Program-made: the position numbers and the translations under genes
Assembly (NCBI GenBank): GCA_037127315.1
Contig: JBBBDQ010001187.1
Span: forward strand, 461,001-525,000
Direction of reading: 5' to 3'
Source of the DNA: Ascarosepion bandense
Lineage: Eukaryota; Mollusca; Cephalopoda; Sepiida; Sepiidae
DNA: 64,000 nucleotides
Notes under the pieces: generated by a model
What the model was told of the DNA's origin: nothing
The model's input: the letters and a program-made list of their open reading frames with translations, nothing else
Databases searched by the model: none
Part shown: positions 1 to 10,344 of the stretch, one piece after another
Layout of the letters: each line of letters opens with the position of its first letter
Position numbering within the stretch: the first letter of the stretch is position 1

Positions 1-29
1 CGGTGTACGTGTATATAACAGAAATCAAG

Positions 30-33
30 GATG

Positions 34-87
<54 letters not shown>
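30..87. repeat. (TAA)n microsatellite
   Basis: A nearly pure AAT/TAA trinucleotide array. A second short run of the same unit lies at about 226-241. The 150 bases between them are not recognised. Confidence 0.95.
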
Positions 88-1160
88 TGTAATGCTAGGG
101 ATGATAGGGAAGATAGAAAAACATGAAATGGAGCCATAACAACACGCCACGACCTGCCTTAGGTCTCCCCGCAGACTTGGTTGGTAGTGAGACCAAAGCA
201 AAAATCGAAATATGATGAAAAATGAAATAATAATAATAATAACTGGCGGAACCCGGTGAATTTCCACGGAAGAATACATTTACTTTGTCATACTACAAAT
301 GATAGTCAGGTCTTCAAACATAAAGGTATTGGATAATAAAATAACGATAACACAGAGTGTAATTTTATTAAAATATCGATAAAGTAATGTTCATAGAAGC
401 TACTTTACTGTAATCTTATATTATATTAAGCGGCGTATGCACAGACCATAAAATACTATACGTTATTTTGTAAAAGATTTTGAAAGAGAATTTTTTTAAT
501 TACTGAAAAATCATGGCTACTGTGTCCCTTGTAAACAGAAAAAAACAACTGATTAGTGGTTCCTTATTAGGTAGCGGGAAACGACAACAAACTTACCTAT
601 TTTTACTATATTGTACAATAAACACACATATACACACACCCAATTACTGCTACAACCACTAGCTTAAGCTGCTACTGCCAGGGTAATGCTATAGGCTCTC
701 TCCATCTAATCTCTCATTCTTTACTACCCTTCCGTTTGGCAAACCTGAGAGAAAGGCTGAGGAGAGTAGCGTTTATAGATTATAAAAAGATAGAGGGGAA
801 GGAAAAGCTCGTGTAGAGAGTAAGTTTTTTGTCTTTCTTCAGTGGCGTAACGGACGGAGGAACTAAGTAACTAACTAAGGAAGGAACAAGCAGAATTATT
901 ATATGATTCAACCGAACGAGGTTGAACCCAGAGATCCTCACATATTTGGGAGTGGAAGACCGAACGTTCGAAAATCGTCACCGGAAACCAATTTTGCCCC
1001 AAGTGTGACGTTACTTTAAATGAGATCACATGCAAGAAAATATTTTTTTTACGTTAAAAGAATTCAGTGCCATATTCTTATCAAACGTTACAAATATAAA
1101 TTTACCAAAAACTACGCCTGCTACTTTTTTTACAATACGCCTGCTACTTTTACGTGGATG
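88..1160. other. unassigned stretch
   Basis: No convincing gene or repeat family was recognised. The open frames at about 1020-1300 lie over the start of a SINE and have no recognisable domain. The stretch is AT-rich with a few CA runs near 620-640. Confidence 0.5.
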
Positions 1161-1757
1161 TGCTTTGTGGCGCAATGGATATCGACTCAGAACGACAAGC
1201 CGGGGAGCCGCGTTCGAATGCCAGTTGAATTCCTTGCATTCATTTACGCACAAATACCCTTGGGAAAGGTGTTAATCTGTCTCTTCCCTCCAGTTATGGG
1301 TTAAATAATTGGACAAATTGGGTTCTATAGACTTAGCTACCGCAGAAAACAATGGTAACACACTGCCGGATAATCTTCTGCCCAGTAGGTCATGTCTCGA
1401 AAGAGACATGATTACCCAAAGCCTGTATGACGTATAGCACATAACTGACTGAATGAATATAATAATTGGAATCATAATTAAGGCTTCTACTGGTCACAAA
1501 GTGGGGGATCGTTTTTCTATTATTATGAAGTAATAAACTGATCACTAATTACTACGTAATAATATAATACATCTCTGGCTATGAGTCAAATAACAGGACA
1601 GATTGTGCTCTATAGCCTTGGCAGGCAACCTGTCTACCCCAGAAAGCAATGGCAACCTACTTCGGGATAATCTTCTGTTCAGTCAGTCATGTCACTTTCG
1701 AGACATGATCGTTCAAAAGCGTGAATCACGTATGACACTCAACTGACTGACTGACTT
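1161..1757 (+). mobile_element. SINE family 1 composite: tRNA-headed SINE, linker, second headless body
   Basis: The unit opens with a tRNA-like head. An A-box-like TGGCGCAATGG is at about 1168 and a B-box-like GTTCGAATGCC at about 1211. A body follows that ends in TGACTGA repeats near 1450 and contains the hairpin CATGTCTC/GAGACATG. A linker of about 120 bases with a GGGGGATC motif follows, then a second copy of the body without the tRNA head (about 1576-1757). The same order occurs at 5458-6074, so the composite has probably moved or been copied as one unit. tRNA-derived SINEs are well known in cephalopods; which named family this is cannot be told without a library. Confidence 0.75.
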
Positions 1758-2000
1758 TGTTTTACAATAAAAGAAAGAGATAATAACCTCAAATGTACAA
1801 CGCATTCCTGATTAATTTGTACCGAGAGAATAAAAAAAAATCAATCAATAAAAGAAAGTTTGTTACATCACACTTCGAGCTTATTTAGCGCGGTATATAC
1901 TTAGAGTCCACATGACAGTCCAAAACAACAACAACAAAAGGGAGAAGTCTTTTCATGTAAAAATCTAAAATTTATTATACAGACAGATTCTAAGTTATTC

Positions 2001-2430
2001 ATCTATGTGCCATGTCTCTTCAGGACGTAGGCGATCATGGTCTTTCACATCTTCCTATCCTTAGTAGCTCTTAAAACGCTTTCCTCTGTTGCCTATCTTA
2101 AAACCCGCTCTGTCACCCATTTACTCAAGTCCATTACTTATGTTACGCGTTTCTTTTCCCTGCCTTTCACTTTACATGACCTGTGAGTATCAGATTCTCT
2201 AAGCTCTTCTTTCTCATTTCATGCCTTAGGAACTTCGACTGTCTTTTCCTGATGTCAAGTATTAGTTTTCTTTTCATTTCTTTCCTCTCCTTCATCGTTG
2301 CTCACTTGTTCGGTCCATGGTACGCTCAGCATCCTTCTGTAGAATCGTATTTCGGTTGCTTCCAGTCTCTCCTTCATCTTTGGGGAGATTTTCCAGCACT
2401 CACTGCAATATTGAAGAACAGATTTAATAT
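2001..2430 (-). mobile_element. RTE-like LINE fragment, 3' end (family B)
   Basis: Read on the minus strand, this is the C-terminal part and 3' tail of the LINE family that is best preserved at 9256-9840. The shared 3' landmark is a block that begins TCTATGTGCC and includes CAGGACGTAGGCGATCATGG on the plus strand. The coding part is broken by stops and small indels. It is 5'-truncated, as is usual for LINE insertions. Confidence 0.75.
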
Positions 2431-2579
2431 TTAGTTAGCTGGCCGTTGACTACTTGAGAGTAGTCTTGTTTTTCGTCCCATCGGGTGGCTAAAGTCCCGC
2501 CTCTCTCCCAAGCTCATTGAATGGGTTAACCGCATTGGTCGCCGACAGACATTGGTTTTGTTCTAACATCACACACGTA

Positions 2580-2581
<2 letters not shown>

Positions 2582-2649
<68 letters not shown>
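2582..2649. repeat. (AC)n-(AT)n compound microsatellite
   Basis: About 50 bases of AC dinucleotides run directly into about 18 bases of AT dinucleotides. Confidence 0.97.
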
Positions 2650-2765
2650 AGTATGCGGTGTGTGTATAGAAGAATCCAAAGGGGTATCCTCTACATACAG
2701 TGGTAGGATAACTCTCTACGAGAGCTCTAAATATATATGTATATAAATACATATAGAGAATATAT

Positions 2766-2993
2766 AAGAAAAAAAATTATGCAGACACGTTATTTCATGG
2801 AAAATCGGAAACCTAGGCCTATTTTGGGCGAATTATCATCAGCTTCTGTCTTTATTGTACAGAAGATTTTACACGAATTGGATTTGTGTAAAATCTTCTG
2901 TACAATTGAGACGGAAGCCGATGATGATTCGCCGGAAATAGGCCTAGGCTTCCGATTTACCATGAAATAACGTGTCTGCCTAAATTTTTTCTT
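2766..2993. mobile_element. 228-bp fold-back palindrome (MITE-like)
   Basis: Two arms of about 105 bases are near-perfect inverted copies: GCAGACACGTTATTTCATGG at 2781 pairs with its reverse complement ending at 2979. The centre is near 2876, around a short ACACGAATT...GGATTTGTGT loop. Both strands therefore give the same apparent peptide, which is an artefact of symmetry. The right end abuts the SINE at 2994, so the two may have inserted together or one may mark the target of the other. No transposase is encoded. Confidence 0.85.
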
Positions 2994-3232
2994 AGTAGCT
3001 ACTCTAGCATCTGCGCATCGCCAGTTCAGCAATGAATTAGAGCATTCTGGCTATTGGCATATAATACATTATACGCTAAAATTCTGCCATTTTCTGCCGA
3101 GCGTCCATAGCTCAGAGGTAGAATTGCCGACTGACGCCAATTCGGTCGGGTTTCAATCCTTGTGTTAAAAGCAATCGGATGTCTAACCATACTGATGAGC
3201 TGGGATACAACGAAACATATCTGTCTGCGGAT

Positions 3233-3236
<4 letters not shown>
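2994..3236 (+). mobile_element. SINE family 2: tRNA-like promoter with 3' hammerhead motif
   Basis: This is one of four copies (others at 29,367, 45,136 and 46,950). The full unit is about 245 bases. It starts at AGTAGCTACTC, has a 105-base leader, then a tRNA-like segment with an A-box-like TAGCTCAGAGG at 3108 and a B-box-like GGGTTTCAATCC at about 3147. It ends in a hammerhead-type motif followed by GATGAC and a (TA)n tract. The tRNA-like segment cannot be a functional tRNA because no acceptor stem closes around it. The leader upstream of the Pol III promoter is unusual for a simple tRNA SINE and suggests a chimeric origin. Confidence 0.75.
3187..3230 (+). ncRNA. hammerhead ribozyme motif in SINE family 2, copy 1
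   Basis: The type I order is visible: stem I strand CCATA, core CTGATGA (3192), stem II GCTG...CAAC with one mismatch, core GAAA (3212), stem III CATATCTG, the cleavage triplet GTC, and stem I return strand TGCGG. Predicted cleavage falls after 3225. One mismatch each in stems I and II suggests slight decay; the other copies supply the compensating bases. Confidence 0.75.

Positions 3237-3318
<82 letters not shown>
3234..3318. repeat. (TA)n-(TG)n microsatellite after SINE 3' end
   Basis: The tract begins directly after the hammerhead tail of the SINE. This is the same arrangement as in two other copies of the family. Confidence 0.97.
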
Positions 3319-3321
<3 letters not shown>

Positions 3322-3874
3322 GAATGCCTGGAGAATCTGAAGGACATTCCATCGATTTATTTGCCAATCATAAGAAACCGAAGTCCTAATTATGCAAATT
3401 AGCATGGATAATCTCGGATCTGAATTATGCATGTCAAATGCATTTCCAAATGTCGCTTGTATGGAGACAAATGTAGAACGTCCAATGCCTGTAACACATA
3501 GGCTTGGGATATTGAATTAAATTATTATAAAAAGAAAAATATGATGAGATTTGTGCAAATGTAGGATTAATTTTGATTTTCTATTCCAGATTCATCCCAC
3601 TATAAATGTCAGATCTACTTATCTTCAACACAGTCAAAAGGTTTCGCAAGGTTCAAATCAGAAATAATGCTCAGAAGTGTGCGGGTGTGGTTTACAACCA
3701 AATTTTAACTACGTGAGTTTTCCAAAGCAAAATAGAATATAAAAGTCTACTACCACTAGCACTACTACTACTAAAATAAAAAATAAAATAATAACAATAA
3801 ATAATAACAATAATAACTATAATAATTATAATAAAAGTAGTGAATAAAAACCATTTGCGTGAATATATTAAATA
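3319..3874. other. unassigned AT-rich stretch
   Basis: Nothing recognised beyond short AAT-rich low complexity at about 3765-3830. Confidence 0.5.
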
Positions 3875-4325
3875 CTAGCAGTATAGCCCGGCGTTGCACG
3901 GGTGTAATGAAAGCTTTAAAACTAATCCATGGTTCTGGAGCTCAGACTCTTTGGACGCTTGCACGAAAGACTAAAAAGCAATAGTTATTTCCAGTTAAAG
4001 CGAAACCATAGATCTAAACTTATTTATAAATGGAATTTTGTCTGTGTGTCTCTGTCTGTGTGTGTGTCCGTTACCTATAGACTCCGAAACAGCTGAACCA
4101 AATTTCTTGAAATTTTACACAGTTGTATTATAAGCGTCTACGTTGGTTCTTAGCTAGGTTTTGTGACGAGGTACCCCCGATAAATACCGAAAATCGATAA
4201 TCGACAAAATCAGGTTATAGGAGTGGTCTGATTTTAATCAAATTTAATACACTCATAGTCAAAGACATAAGAAACGAGATTCAAAAGTTTCAAGCTTGCA
4301 GTTCTTGCAATAGTGCAGAAAATAG

Positions 4326-4375
<50 letters not shown>

Positions 4376-4763
4376 GAAAGATGTTTGTGTGTGTGTGTTT
4401 GTTTATCTACCTCTATGTCTGGATTTTTTTCAGCCCTTTTATTTTAGTTTTTGCTTTGGCTTTGGCTCTAAATAGGTATAATTGTAGTTTTTAGTCTCAG
4501 CCATGATACCATTTGCTCAGAGGACTTATTTAGCCTTCAAAATTCAGTTTACGACGATAAAAACTTATTTGATATCGATACCAGGAAATCAAAGTTTGAC
4601 TTACATCCATTCATTTTTCTTTCAGTCTACGGTTTCGCTTTAACTGGAAACAATTATTGCTTTTTAGTCTTTCGTGCCAACGTCCAAAGGATCTGAGCTC
4701 CAGGACCATGGATTAGTTTTAAAGCTTTCATTACACCCGAGCAACGCTGGACTATACTGCTAG
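3875..4763. mobile_element. Helitron-like element pair with two CTAG hairpin termini
   Basis: Both outer ends carry the same ~140-base terminal segment in inverted orientation. Read outward, each segment ends in a CCCG...CGGG hairpin, about 7 bases, then CTAG followed by T. A 3' hairpin plus CTAG abutting a host T is the hallmark of Helitron 3' ends. The interior holds low-complexity TGTG runs and an (AT)n tract at 4328-4370. Related fragments are at 36,080-36,516 and 58,928-59,465. No Rep/helicase is encoded, so this is non-autonomous. The inverted double end could instead be long terminal inverted repeats of another DNA transposon. Confidence 0.6.
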
Positions 4764-5094
4764 TCTTATATATTTGTGTACATGGGTATATTTTACCTTC
4801 ATATTTTCAATGTGTTTATTGAGGAGTGATCGGCTTGTGTACTTATTACTAAAATCTTCAGTTAAATTTAATTAGCCAAGGCTTTTTGTAGAACCTTCCA
4901 GTACCATATTACATTTTTGTTTGGCAGTTTTCGGTAGACGGTAGATAATATCTATCTAAATAATTTGAGTTATTTTTGTTTCAGAATACATCAGCCGTGT
5001 ATCATTTATAAACAGCTATAAAAAATATATCTCACTCATGAGGAGAGGTCGTTATCTCTCTTTCCTTGAGTGACGTAAATATAACCCGCACTTT
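4764..5094. other. unassigned stretch
   Basis: No feature recognised between the Helitron-like end and the LINE relic. Confidence 0.5.
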
Positions 5095-5345
5095 TTGCTT
5101 GATAAAATCCAAAGAATAATCCACAATATTATTAGTCCTGATCTGGCGTTTAAGCTTCAGAACCTTTCACACGGCCGCAAGGTTGCTCTTAGTTTTTTTC
5201 TATAAATATTTCGTGGCAATTGTTTGGATAAGATCTTCGTTATTGTAACTAGACATTTTTTTACAAATTTAAGTGCCGTCGACACTGGCGTTGAGATCTC
5301 ATCAATTTACAATTGAGTTGACTACATGTAACTGTAAGTTCTATG
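5095..5345 (+). mobile_element. CR1/jockey-like LINE C-terminal relic (family A, divergent)
   Basis: The plus strand reads as a broken version of the RT C-terminal segment seen at 63,088-64,000: a DKIQRI-like start, then a LSHGRKVALS-like stretch and a YFRGNC-like stretch. Stops and an indel interrupt it. It is more diverged than the other family A copies and has no recognisable A-tail. Confidence 0.55.
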
Positions 5346-5457
5346 CTAACACTGTCTTTTCTAACACTAATTGTTTGTAGATTTCTCTCCTGGCTCTATG
5401 TTTTCTAGTCAACTTTAATATGTAAAAATTTAATTTTAATGTCGATTGCTATCTACT

Positions 5458-6074
5458 GTGCGTTGTGGTACAGTGGATATCGGCTCGGAACGAGAAACCT
5501 GGTAGCCGAGTTCGAATTCCAGTTGAATCCATTGTATTTACTTACGCGCAAATACCCTTGGGAAAGGTATTAATCCGTCTATTCCTTCCAGTTATAGGTT
5601 AAATAGCAGGACAGATTGGATTCTATAGCCTTGGTCGGCAACCAGTCTACCGCAGAAAGCAATGGCAACCTATTGCGGGATAATCTTCTGCCCAGTCAGT
5701 CATGTCTCTTTCGAGACATGATCGCCCAAGCGTGTATCACGTATGGCACTTCAACTGACTGACTGAATATAATAGTTGAACATATGATTAAGACTTCTAC
5801 TGGGCATAAAGTGGGGGATCTGTTTTATATTGTTATGAAGTAATAAACTGATCCCCCACTTATTGCTACATAATAATATAATACATATCTTCCCTTTCTA
5901 ACTATGAGTTAAATAACAGGACAGATTGGATTCTATAGCCTTGGTCGGCAACCAGTCTACCGCAGAAAGCAATGGCAACCTATTGCGGGATAATCTTCTG
6001 CCCAGTCAGTCATGTCTCTTTCGAGACATGATCGCCCAAGCGTGTATCACGTATGGCACTTCAACTGACTGACT
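5458..6074 (+). mobile_element. SINE family 1 composite, best copy
   Basis: The tRNA-like head has an A-box-like TGGTACAGTGG at about 5465 and a B-box-like GAGTTCGAATTCC at about 5507. The body (about 5520-5765) ends in a TGACTGACTGA run. A linker of about 130 bases holds a fold-back in which GTGGGGGATC is mirrored by GATCCCCCAC. The second body (about 5905-6074) matches the first across about 165 bases with almost no differences, so it is recent or has been homogenised. The second body has no tRNA head. The architecture is the same as at 1161-1757. Confidence 0.8.
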
Positions 6075-7164
6075 ATCTACTATTCTGTGGATTACACTTT
6101 TCTCTTACCACTCATCATTAATTTTTCTCTTTCTAATTTTTCATCAGCCTTGTGTCTTAGCGGCTTTACGCTTTTGCATAGGGTAAGACAGGTTAAATAA
6201 AAATGAACACGTGACTATAGATTCATTTCATGTCTAGCCTGGCAACTTTTAGAAAATATAAGCATTGATGTAATCCAGTGAAAACTTACAAGCATGAAAG
6301 TCAATTCACGTGTCTTAGCGTCAACAACGCACTACGTAGTCTGTAACAAGAGCATCAGTTATTTGATTAGGACAGAAAAATCCATTTTCATAATAGTTTT
6401 GAATTAAGATTTCCTAGTGTGGTCGCCTGCTGAAAACAACCGCGGCAAATCTTTGCTGCTAATTAACCCTTAAATAAATAGAGAGAAAAATACGGAAATA
6501 TACTTTCCTAATAAATTTGTGCGAAATTAATCGCAATAAATCTTGAGCAGAATTCAAACTCGACTTGCCAAATACAGTTTCCAAGACGCTAACCATTACG
6601 CAACCTGCATAGATATACGTATAAACATGCATAAATGCTTATTGATACACACACACACACACGCACATATATATATGAAAGATATATATATATATATGCA
6701 TATAATCACTAGTAAGCTGATTTATTGTTTTTGTTGCATCAATAAGGACTATGAAAGCTAGAAAAGGCTTAAGATTGTTTTTTTTACAAGAAAATATATT
6801 TCAAATGATTTATTACATTCAACTGAAGGATCTCTTTCGAAAATGCATAATTCTACTCTGCTATTGACAGCTTGACTGGCATTGCCCCGTAATGTCTGAA
6901 AATTATTTCAGCCATTTCAGTGTTTTTGTTTTGTTTTAGATTTATGTTCGACATTTTATTAACCATATATTTCACATTAACTGTAAAAAAAAAGAAAACT
7001 TGCGATTATCACCTACATTTCGCAATATTTTGTTATAATTCTGATTTAGAATTCCGATAAAAATAGGAAAAACTTCGGATAAACCAAGTCTTTTAAATTG
7101 AATTACGTTGTTCTTTAGAGACAAATGTTATGCGTTGTATACGCTCATACGATATACGAGACCA

Positions 7165-7165
<1 letters not shown>
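6075..7165. other. unassigned stretch
   Basis: No gene recognised. There is a short CA/AT-rich patch at about 6648-6700; otherwise unique AT-rich sequence. Confidence 0.5.

Positions 7166-7167
<2 letters not shown>

Positions 7168-7240
<73 letters not shown>
7168..7240. repeat. (TA)n-(TG)n microsatellite
   Basis: About 43 bases of TA followed by about 30 bases of TG. Confidence 0.97.
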
Positions 7241-7242
<2 letters not shown>

Positions 7243-7339
7243 GGGTAGCAATCTTTCTTTCAAATATGTTTCGTTGAATGTGTCAGACAAGTAAAATTCG
7301 AATACTTTTTTTTTATTAAGGGTTTGTAATGTTCTTTCA

Positions 7340-7460
7340 TTTTACCGTTTTGTGGCAGTAAGAGAATCTCCAGGTCGAACATTTCATCCTCTGTCAGAAC
7401 AGTTCCCATGTATTTGAATTTTTTATCATATCGTAAAATAATACAGATAAAATTAGTAAA
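7340..7460 (-). pseudogene. possible LINE reverse transcriptase scrap
   Basis: A minus-strand open frame contains FKYMGTVLTEDEMFDLEI, which resembles the conserved FKYLG..L..DG..D.EI segment just upstream of the RT C-terminal region in RTE-type LINEs. The homology is short, and the flanks have no further support. Confidence 0.3.
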
Positions 7461-7899
7461 TTTATCCCCGACACAACATGCAAACATACAGTAGTCATTG
7501 GTTCGCAGGGAAGACAATGAGGAAAAATGCAGGGTACAAGTGTTGTCGCAGAAAGTATCAAAGATGGATAGAATTCAAGTAAATAAAATATGCTAATTGA
7601 TGTTGCATATGAAACGTTTGAAGATTTTAGCTATTAGGAACGGAAGTAAACATAAGGGTGTTCTACTGGTAGGAAGTGCAATAAAAAAACAACTGTTAAA
7701 GTACTAGAGACGGTTATATTTAACTAAATCAACGGTAAAAGGTCGAACATTGATGCCACATTAGTAGCACACGTAAATTCATATGGTCGGAGTATGAATT
7801 CATTTTAAGAAAACTTTCTTTGGTAAATAATCCAAATGGATTCTAGTAATATAATACTAAATATTATACAATATTAAAAATTATCCAAAAATATAATTC

Positions 7900-8130
7900 A
7901 ATGTAATAATATAAATTCTTCCCTTAAGGCTGGAACCTCACATCGAAACACACCAAATCTAAAATTCCAACTTCCACATTAATCATAAACTGATGCAGGT
8001 GTCTAGCCTTTATTGTACCATAAGGATTCCAAAACACCAACAAACGTTGGTTGTGTAAGTTTGTTTTCCACCTTTTCTAAATGTTGCTTCATCTATAAAC
8101 AAAGTTGAAGAGACAAATAATGGACTGTTA
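7900..8130 (-). pseudogene. DDE transposase-like fragment
   Basis: The minus strand reads FIDEATFRKGGK at about 8065-8101. After a frame change it reads NLHNQR, then a WNP and a HLHQFMINVEVGIL stretch. This order (DEATF, N.HN, W..NP, VNVW.GI) is that of a DDE transposase catalytic segment common in invertebrate genomes. It carries at least one frameshift and an early stop and is only about 70 codons long. The parent family cannot be named from this much sequence. Confidence 0.45.
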
Positions 8131-8198
8131 GTTTATGCGATAATAATCGGTAGAATTTCTCCCGTGGTGATTGATCTGAAGGCCAAATACTGCACACG

Positions 8199-10215
8199 TT
8201 ACAAATGACACGGATACACACAGGAGCTGCTCTTGAAATGCCCTAATTTGGAAATCTGTTGTTGACTCGTATTTTTTTTAGGGTTATGGAGTTCTCTGAA
8301 GAAAAGTGAGCGATAAGAGTAATTCCCGTAGGCTCCCGTGAAAAAAAAAATTAGTGACTCGTATTTTATATCTAGGAGGACATTGACTAATGAAATTAAG
8401 GTGATAAGAATTTTTATTGGTGGGTTTTTATATTGAAAAGTAATGAAAGTATTATTATGAGAATCCATGAGGACGTCTAAAAACGGGAGTTTATTTTTTG
8501 CTAAGCTCATATGTGAAGTTGAGGACGGCATTTTTTACAAATCCAGATTTAATATTATCGATTTTGTCTTTGTTCTGAGAAAATATCATCTACATGGTGG
8601 ACGTACATTGTGGGTCGGGTAACTTTATTTAAAAAATGTGTTTTCTACGTGGGATGTGTAAAAGTTAGAAAAGTATGGACCAAGAGTGATTTTCATACTT
8701 ACTCCATTGGTTTGTGTGTAAATGCCACCTTCATGGTTGTAAAAAAGAGACTGGCTGGTGCATGCAAACAAGGGGTTTTTAGAGTATGAGATTTGATTGA
8801 GGGTGGTGGTATTGAATTATGTTTATATAGAGAGTTAATGATTATGTCAATAGTTTCAGCGACAGGGACATTAGTAAATAGGTTTTCAACTTCGAAGGAC
8901 GCGAGTGTACCTTGATTTGGGTTTGTAGATTTTAGAATTTGAAGGATTTCGTGGGTTGACTTGATACTCTAATTGGTAGGTAGGTATGAAGCGATTGTAA
9001 AATTCAGGATTTTAGAAAATTATTATATGAAGTAGGATTCTGAGAGATTATGGGTCGTAAGGGGTATCAAGGTTTATGTATTTTAATGTTACAATTTAGG
9101 TATCCGAATCACTGATAATTTTGTTGATTTTCAAGGATCTTATAACAGCATTATTAAAAGCTATGACTTTGTTAACATAAGTTTTTAGAGATTCAGTTGG
9201 ATTCCTATTTTGTGGTGTTAGTTTCATCGATTGTGTAGAAAGTGCTGTATTTTTTGTGGTAACCTATGGAAATTGCGACACAGAAATCCGAAGGCGAATT
9301 GGCATGGCAAAACAAGCGTTCCAGAAACTGAGTAAAGTACTATCACACAGTAAAATTTCATTAGAAACAAAGAAACGAGTGCTGGATTGCTATGTAATAT
9401 CAGTTCTTCAATATGGCAGTGAATGTTGGACAATATCATCGAAAATGAGGACAAAACTGGAAGCAGCGGAAATGTGGTTCTACAGAAGGATGCTGCGGAT
9501 ATCGTGGACTGAGCACGCAAGTAACGACGAGGTGTTGGAAAGAATAGCAACAAAAAGGGAATTAATACTAAACATCAGGAAGAGACAACTGAAGTTCCTG
9601 GGATACGCAATGAGGAAGGAGAGCTTGGGCAACCTGATACTGACTGGCCAGATAGAAGGAAAGACAGACAGAGGAAGGCAGCGGATAACATATTTGGAGG
9701 GCCTAATCAAGTGGATGACGGAACGGGGGTTACGAGGTGTAACAGGATAAACATACTAAGAGCCACAAGGGATACGGAGACGTGAAGAACCATGATCGCC
9801 TACGTCCTGAAGGGACAGGGCACATAGAAGAAGAAGAATTTATACAAAATTGTATAAATGCTGGATTTATCGGTTCGTCGGATGATAATGTGTTTTTTTT
9901 TTTTTATACGTCTGACGGCATTTGTAAATTTTTTGTATATAATTGTGGCGTGTGTGGCAAACGGTCCTTTAGACTTGCGGAGATCGCTGAGGTATGGGTT
10001 TAGTTTTATTAGTTTGTCATTTTCCAGCTGGAGTAATGACTGGTGTAAAATTTCGACTTCAGTTTTATTTGTGATGAGGTTAAATTTTGGTTGTAGATGA
10101 CAATTAGAACGTAGGTTTAAGATTCTTTTTCTCGTCGTCTGTTAATGTGTGACTGAACAGGTTTATGCCTTTGTATGTGTTGTTGGGAAGTAGGATATTT
10201 TACTGTTATAAGTGG
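8199..10215 (-). pseudogene. decayed Penelope-like element, split by a LINE insertion
   Basis: On the minus strand the order of blocks is as follows. An N-terminal block (about 10,210-9,841) has SHTLTDDEKK and YLSDLRKSKGP-like stretches. An RT motif A region reads FEVENLFTNVPV at about 8,900. A motif B region reads TQTNGVSM, then GPYFSN, at about 8,720. Motif C is HHVDDIFS at about 8,590, followed by LPFLDV at about 8,490 and a downstream region to 8,199. These match the reverse-transcriptase layout of Penelope-like elements. Several stops and frame changes show it is dead. The LINE at 9256-9840 sits between the N-terminal block and the RT core. It differs clearly from the intact PLE at 22-24 kb, so the genome holds at least two PLE lineages. 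Confidence 0.7.
9256..9840 (+). mobile_element. RTE-like LINE 3' fragment (family B), best copy
   Basis: An uninterrupted 164-codon frame (9256-9750) encodes the part of a LINE protein that follows the RT catalytic core. It has TEIRRRIGMAKQAF near the start, then CYVISVLQYGSECWTIS, a W..HASNDEVLERI segment and a FLGYAMRKE segment. The RT catalytic motifs and endonuclease are missing because the copy is 5'-truncated. The 3' end is a GAAGAAGAA tail at about 9829-9837. Microsatellite-type tails instead of poly(A) are typical of the RTE clade, which is why I lean to RTE. It is inserted in the decayed PLE described above. Confidence 0.75.
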
Positions 10216-10260
10216 CAGAGCGTTTGTGATTGTTTGTCGGGGTTTGAGTTTCAGAATTGA

Positions 10261-10265
<5 letters not shown>

Positions 10266-10315
<50 letters not shown>
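10266..10315. repeat. (AT)n microsatellite
   Basis: A pure dinucleotide tract just upstream of a hammerhead-type fold-back element. Confidence 0.97.
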
Positions 10316-10320
<5 letters not shown>

Positions 10321-10344
10321 ATCGAGGCAGCAAATAATTTTCTA

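Noticed and set aside
2790..3032. Similar peptides on both strands around 2,750-3,030
   Set aside because: The similarity arises because the DNA is a palindrome; neither strand is a gene.
3100..3165. Possible tRNA gene (also inside the other SINE heads)
   Set aside because: The A- and B-box-like sequences are present, but no acceptor stem or full cloverleaf can be drawn, and the segment is repeated as part of a SINE.
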